Source of the DNA: Agarivorans sp. Toyoura001
GTDB lineage: Bacteria; Pseudomonadota; Gammaproteobacteria; Enterobacterales; Celerinatantimonadaceae
Length of the DNA stretch: 64,000 nucleotides
Direction: 5' to 3'
NCBI RefSeq assembly: GCF_005405585.1
Contig: NZ_BJEQ01000002.1
Coordinates: 1 to 64,000, forward strand
The position numbers were made by a program, and so were the translations under genes. The notes beneath the pieces are model-generated. The model was not told where the DNA came from. It worked only from the letters and a program-made list of their open reading frames with translations, and did not search any database. Position 1 is the first letter of the stretch. Each line of letters starts with the position of its first letter. Positions 60,356 through 64,000 of this stretch are shown one piece after another.

Positions 60356-60821
60356 AGCGTTTCTCCAATAACGAATTAGCTAAGTAAGCAAACACACTCC
60401 ATAACGGTAGCAGTATAAGCAGCCCTAACCAAAGGCCTGGCTCTAGGGTAAATACGTTGGCTAAGCTGGCTAAGTAGTAAGAAACTGGCCCCATTATCGC
60501 AACAAAAATTGGCATAAAAGGTTTAGGTAAACTGGCCAAGGTGGGCAGTAAAAGGGCAAAGCTTGCCCACAACAGCATCATAAACACAGGTAAGTTAGGC
60601 GAGCTAAAACTCAGCACGCCAAACTCTACTAGCGCGATATCGATGATAACGCCGACGACGCTTAACATGGCACAAGGCAAAAGTACCGCCCACTGATAGT
60701 TGCGTACTTGCAATAAGGCTAAGGCCACTAACCCCAGCAACATAAACCACACCGCTTGCTCGCCCCAAAAAAAGGCGGCAAACCAGTTCAGTTTAAATAC
60801 AAGCAATACAGGCCATTGCAT
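60348..60821 (-). CDS. DUF2878 family membrane protein
   Basis: A 157-aa inner-membrane protein with five or so TM helices; LNWFAAFFWGEQAVWFMLLG and the later PLWSVFAYLANSLL fit the DUF2878 family. It starts 7 bp after the methyltransferase gene. Role in the pathway is unknown; it may support a membrane lipid-modifying complex. Confidence 0.75.
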   Translation of the reverse strand: MQWPVLLVFKLNWFAAFFWGEQAVWFMLLGLVALALLQVRNYQWAVLLPCAMLSVVGVIIDIALVEFGVLSFSSPNLPVFMMLLWASFALLLPTLASLPKPFMPIFVAIMGPVSYYLASLANVFTLEPGLWLGLLILLPLWSVFAYLANSLLEKRYV

Positions 60822-60828
60822 AAGCCAA

Positions 60829-62052
60829 TTACCCTTTCACCATGGTGAGCTGTTCGGTACCAATATTGTGGCTACGGAAACCCGCTTCGCAATAAGCGAA
60901 ATAGAAGTGCCACAGACGGTAAAACTGCTCATCAAAGCCAAAGCTTTGGCTGTTGTTTTGGTGTTGTTGCTGCACTCTATGATGCCAATGCTGTAGGGTT
61001 TCGGCATAATCAATGCCTATTTCTAGGCGCTGTAGAGGCTGCATTCCCTGCTTGGAAAATAGTTGCTTAAGCAGCGAAGGTGAAGGTAAAAAACCGCCTG
61101 GAAATACATATTGCTGAATAAAATCAACGCTTTTTCTGTATGCGGTAAAACGACGGTCGTCGATAGTAATCGCCTGCAGTAGCATTAAGCCACCCGCTTT
61201 TAAGCGCTTAGAGCATAACTCAGCAAAACCAGGTAAATAACGCTCACCCACTGCTTCAATCATCTCAATCGATACTAGCTTGTCGTATTCGCCTTCTAGT
61301 TCGCGATAATCTTGATTAAGCACCGTAATCAAATGGCCTAAATTACGTTGTTCGACTAACTGGCAAACATGGGCATGCTGTTTATCTGAAATAGTAGTGG
61401 TAGTGACTTTGCAGCCATAATGACTGGCCGCATACATGGCTAAGCCGCCCCAACCTGTACCAATTTCTAGCAAGTGATCATTTGATTGCAGCTTTAGCTG
61501 CTCGCAAATACGTTTGAGTTTATTGTCTTGCGCCTGTGCCAGCGTAATATCTTGGCCGCCGAAAATAGCCGAAGAATATTGCATTTGCGGATCGAGAAAC
61601 GACTGGTAAAAATCATTACCCAAGTCGTAGTGAGCTAAGATGTTTTTCTTGGCTTGACGCCTGTGGTTGCGACGAAAAAAATGCTGCACTTTAAACCACG
61701 CGCTGGTAAACCAATGTAACTTTCTGTCTAAGCTGTCTAGATGATCTTGGTTGTCTGCTAGAAGCTGTAACAAGCGATGTAAATCAGAACAGCGCCACAA
61801 ACCTTCCATGTAGGTTTCGCCTGCAGCAATGCTACCGCCCTTCAAAATGCGAGAAAAAACCTGAGCATCAAGAATGTGTACTTCTACTACATGAGGATAG
61901 TCTTTCTCTCCAAGGTGAACAGACTCGTAGCCCGCTTGGCTCAATAAAATTGCCCCGCCGGTTAAACCGTCAAAGGTTTTCATTACAAGATGGCGAGTAA
62001 TGTCCAAGCTGCTATTTAACGATGCAGTAGCGAGCGATTTTGCAGTGGTCAT
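60829..62052 (-). CDS. Cyclopropane-fatty-acyl-phospholipid synthase family methyltransferase
   Basis: A 407-aa SAM-dependent methyltransferase of the CFA-synthase family. The N-terminal lipid-binding region is followed by the DPQMQYSSAIF segment, the SAM loop LLEIGTGWGGLAMYAA and the GGFLPSPS motif. In this operon context (FAD oxidase and DUF1365) it is more likely a member of the group modifying unsaturated acyl chains during singlet-oxygen or envelope stress than the housekeeping CFA synthase; this is inference. Confidence 0.88.
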   Translation of the reverse strand: MTTAKSLATASLNSSLDITRHLVMKTFDGLTGGAILLSQAGYESVHLGEKDYPHVVEVHILDAQVFSRILKGGSIAAGETYMEGLWRCSDLHRLLQLLADNQDHLDSLDRKLHWFTSAWFKVQHFFRRNHRRQAKKNILAHYDLGNDFYQSFLDPQMQYSSAIFGGQDITLAQAQDNKLKRICEQLKLQSNDHLLEIGTGWGGLAMYAASHYGCKVTTTTISDKQHAHVCQLVEQRNLGHLITVLNQDYRELEGEYDKLVSIEMIEAVGERYLPGFAELCSKRLKAGGLMLLQAITIDDRRFTAYRKSVDFIQQYVFPGGFLPSPSLLKQLFSKQGMQPLQRLEIGIDYAETLQHWHHRVQQQHQNNSQSFGFDEQFYRLWHFYFAYCEAGFRSHNIGTEQLTMVKG

Positions 62053-62074
62053 AAGTTTTCCTTAACAGCAAATA

Positions 62075-62809
62075 TCAGTGAGTTTTGTCGCTGGCTGGAT
62101 GACCATAAAATGGAACTTTTTTCATCCATAACTTCAATGCCTGCCAATAAATTCCCCCTACTACTTTAAGAGTGAGCAAAGGATATGACTTAATAACGCG
62201 ACTAAGGCTAGAAGAGTTTAATGGCTGCTTAATTAAATTTACTCCAGCGCTAAATTCTTTCTGTTGCCGCCAGCAGTTAATCACCACAGTAACCTGTTGT
62301 TCTACTAGCTTTACTTGCCAGTTGTAGCGCATATCCATTGGGTTGAACGGAGATACGTGAAAGGCTTTATCATGGTCTTCTAGAGTGTTTAAATCTAACC
62401 AATATTGGTGTTTTTCTTTCCATGGGGTATTGGTAACTTCGGCCAGCATGTAATCAAACTTGTCGCCATCACCATAAAGCACAAAATTAACCGGGCTAAA
62501 ATACCAACCAAGGCAACGAAACTGCCCCATTAGCACTACTTGTTTAGCGCTATAATCTGGCTGAAAACGCTGCTGAGCGGCCAAGGCTTTATCGCGAATG
62601 CTGCCCGGTTGCTTGCCTAAATAGTCGCCTTCACGGAGCCGAAACCACGGCAGGAAGCGGCTGAAGTTTTTTAGCTGATTACGAACGGCTTGCTCCTCAG
62701 CTAAATCTATCCATGCATAATAGAGCTTGTAGTTAAAGCCATGCTTACGTGGCACAAAACGCTGATGAAAGGTATCGCCAAAGGCAATAGAAGAGTGTTT
62801 TACGTCCAT
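62075..62809 (-). CDS. DUF1365 family protein
   Basis: A 244-aa protein with the family pattern: [17 protein letters not shown] near the start, [32 protein letters not shown] and [18 protein letters not shown]1365 regularly sits between an FAD-dependent oxidase and a CFA-type methyltransferase, as here, with gaps of 10 and 22 bp. Biochemical role unknown. Confidence 0.9.
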   Translation of the reverse strand: MDVKHSSIAFGDTFHQRFVPRKHGFNYKLYYAWIDLAEEQAVRNQLKNFSRFLPWFRLREGDYLGKQPGSIRDKALAAQQRFQPDYSAKQVVLMGQFRCLGWYFSPVNFVLYGDGDKFDYMLAEVTNTPWKEKHQYWLDLNTLEDHDKAFHVSPFNPMDMRYNWQVKLVEQQVTVVINCWRQQKEFSAGVNLIKQPLNSSSLSRVIKSYPLLTLKVVGGIYWQALKLWMKKVPFYGHPASDKTH

Positions 62810-62819
62810 CGTTTACTCC

Positions 62820-64000
62820 TCACAAATCGATGCCAAACTTACGACATACTTCCACCGCTGAACGCACACCATCTTCATGAAAACCGTTATGCCAATAAGC
62901 GCCACAAAAGTAACTGTTATGCTGGCCATTAATCAGTTCACGTTGCTGCTGCGCGCCAAACCCTTCAACCGAAAACACCGGGTGCATATAGTTAAAGCGC
63001 TTAATCACTTTATCTTCAGCAATCGGCTCCAGTGGATTCAAGGTGACACAAAACTGCGGCGCATCCTCTAAACCCTGCAAACGATTCATATCGTAGGTAA
63101 CACTGGCCAGTCGGTCATTCCTATCGCCGCTAGGCGGTAGTAGGTAGTTCCAACTAGCACGAGCACGATGAATGCTTGGCAGCAGACGCTCGTCGGTATG
63201 TAGGATGACTTCATTACTTTGATATTTGAGTTTACCTAATACCTCTCGCTCATCAGTACTGGCTTCTGCGCCTAATACCGACAATGCTTGGTCACTATGG
63301 CAGGCAAACACTACGGCATCGCCCTGCCATGTCCACCCATCGCTGGTTTCAATGCTTACCCCTTCGTCGCCTCGTTGAATACTGGTGACTTGGCTGTTCA
63401 AGCGAATGTTATCTTCTAAGCCCGCAAGTAGCGGTTTTATATATTGCTTGGAACCACCTGGAACAACATGCCATTGCGGGCGATTAGCAACATCTAACAA
63501 GCCGTGGTTTACAAAAAAACGAGCAAAAAACTGCATTGGAAATTGGTTAATACCGTTTAGTGAAGACGACCAAATCGCCGCCCCCATGGGCAGCAAATAG
63601 TTTTCTTGAAACATTCTGGAAAAGCGGTGCTCTTGTAAAAACTGCCCCAAGCTTACCGAGGTATCTATGTCTACCGCTGCTTTAGCTAGCTTGTTAAAAC
63701 GCAAAATTTCGTTAATGAATTTATAGAAGCTAGGTTTAAGCAAGTTGCTACGTTGGGCAAACATAGTGTTTAGATCGTGCCCATTGTATTGTAAGTTAAG
63801 CTCTGGATTAACCACGCTAAAGCTCATTTCAGTAGGCTGAGCGTGAATACCTAACTTGTCCAGCAACTTATTAAACAAGGGGTAGGTACGGTCGTTAAAC
63901 ACAATAAAACCGGTATCTACCGCGTACTCTTTACCTTCTATTTCAATTTGATTGGTCGCGGTATGCCCGCCAAGATAATCATTTTGTTCCAGTAAGGTGA
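62820..64000 (-). CDS. FAD-dependent amine-oxidase-type oxidoreductase (partial)
   Basis: The frame is open to the right edge, so the N-terminus with the FAD-binding dinucleotide fold is only partly visible (LLEQNDYLGGHTATNQIE and VDTGFIVFNDRTYP). The visible ~393 residues end with SYFCGAYWHNGFHEDGVRSA, the FAD-contact motif of this flavoprotein group. It is the first visible gene of the DUF1365/CFA operon. Related operons are controlled by RpoE-ChrR in other proteobacteria; the upstream part is outside the window. Confidence 0.88.
   Translation of the reverse strand, partial: TLLEQNDYLGGHTATNQIEIEGKEYAVDTGFIVFNDRTYPLFNKLLDKLGIHAQPTEMSFSVVNPELNLQYNGHDLNTMFAQRSNLLKPSFYKFINEILRFNKLAKAAVDIDTSVSLGQFLQEHRFSRMFQENYLLPMGAAIWSSSLNGINQFPMQFFARFFVNHGLLDVANRPQWHVVPGGSKQYIKPLLAGLEDNIRLNSQVTSIQRGDEGVSIETSDGWTWQGDAVVFACHSDQALSVLGAEASTDEREVLGKLKYQSNEVILHTDERLLPSIHRARASWNYLLPPSGDRNDRLASVTYDMNRLQGLEDAPQFCVTLNPLEPIAEDKVIKRFNYMHPVFSVEGFGAQQQRELINGQHNSYFCGAYWHNGFHEDGVRSAVEVCRKFGIDL

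Overview
The window reads as chromosomal DNA of a marine, polysaccharide-degrading gammaproteobacterium. The evidence is a set of Alteromonadales/Vibrionales-type genes (RadD, GltS, RstAB-like and QseBC-like two-component systems, VF530, DUF3081, a Mpo1-like protein), two CBM-bearing GH9 cellulases, a GH5_1 cellulase and a PL7 alginate lyase with a CBM32. An Agarivorans-like organism would fit, but that is inference. No rRNA, tRNA or CRISPR array was seen.

Layout. 0-3.4 kb: the end of an IS3-family element, then a minus-strand nitrogen operon (FNT nitrite/formate channel, PP2C-kinase fusion, cyanase) behind a sigma-54 type promoter. 3.7-12 kb: TPR-sulfotransferase, endonuclease/exonuclease/phosphatase protein, two divergent phosphoribosyltransferases, a lipoprotein, RadD and a GT2. 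12-21 kb: cellulase island GH9-GH5-GH9 whose two GH9 genes are duplicates. 21-26.5 kb: SemiSWEET-like protein, GAF-GGDEF cyclase, small lipoprotein, NifW-like protein, a three-gene ATGA-coupled operon of unknown function, and an orphan MalE. 26.5-38.8 kb: M48 peptidase/DUF898 pair, outer-membrane barrel and DUF6134-like protein divergent from RstAB, DnaQ-like exonuclease, RRM protein, RND efflux operon. 39-48.8 kb: GltS, small conserved proteins, Mpo1-like protein, PL7 lyase, a decayed duplication, coiled-coil membrane protein, VF530, YegS, PP-loop protein. 49-52.4 kb: Kef ancillary protein plus Kef antiporter, then BluB. 52.6-57.4 kb: a ygiW-qseB-qseC-like locus with a second ygiW paralogue, a membrane coiled-coil gene broken by one nonsense codon, and an IS3-family element. 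57.4-64 kb: SRAP remnant, small membrane protein, old yellow enzyme, FrnE-type DsbA, and an FAD oxidase/DUF1365/CFA-synthase-like/DUF2878/chalcone-isomerase-like operon running off the right edge.

The points most worth a second look are: (i) the translationally coupled trio at 23.5-25.0 kb, a pentapeptide-type membrane protein and two small exported proteins sharing a two-cysteine motif; (ii) reciprocal decay of a duplicated Mpo1-like/YjfB-like pair on either side of the alginate lyase; (iii) matching 11-bp-periodic direct repeats upstream of both ygiW paralogues; (iv) the sigma-54 promoter and structured leader of the nitrite-channel/kinase-phosphatase/cyanase operon. All calls come from reading the sequence by eye and from family knowledge; no database search was run.
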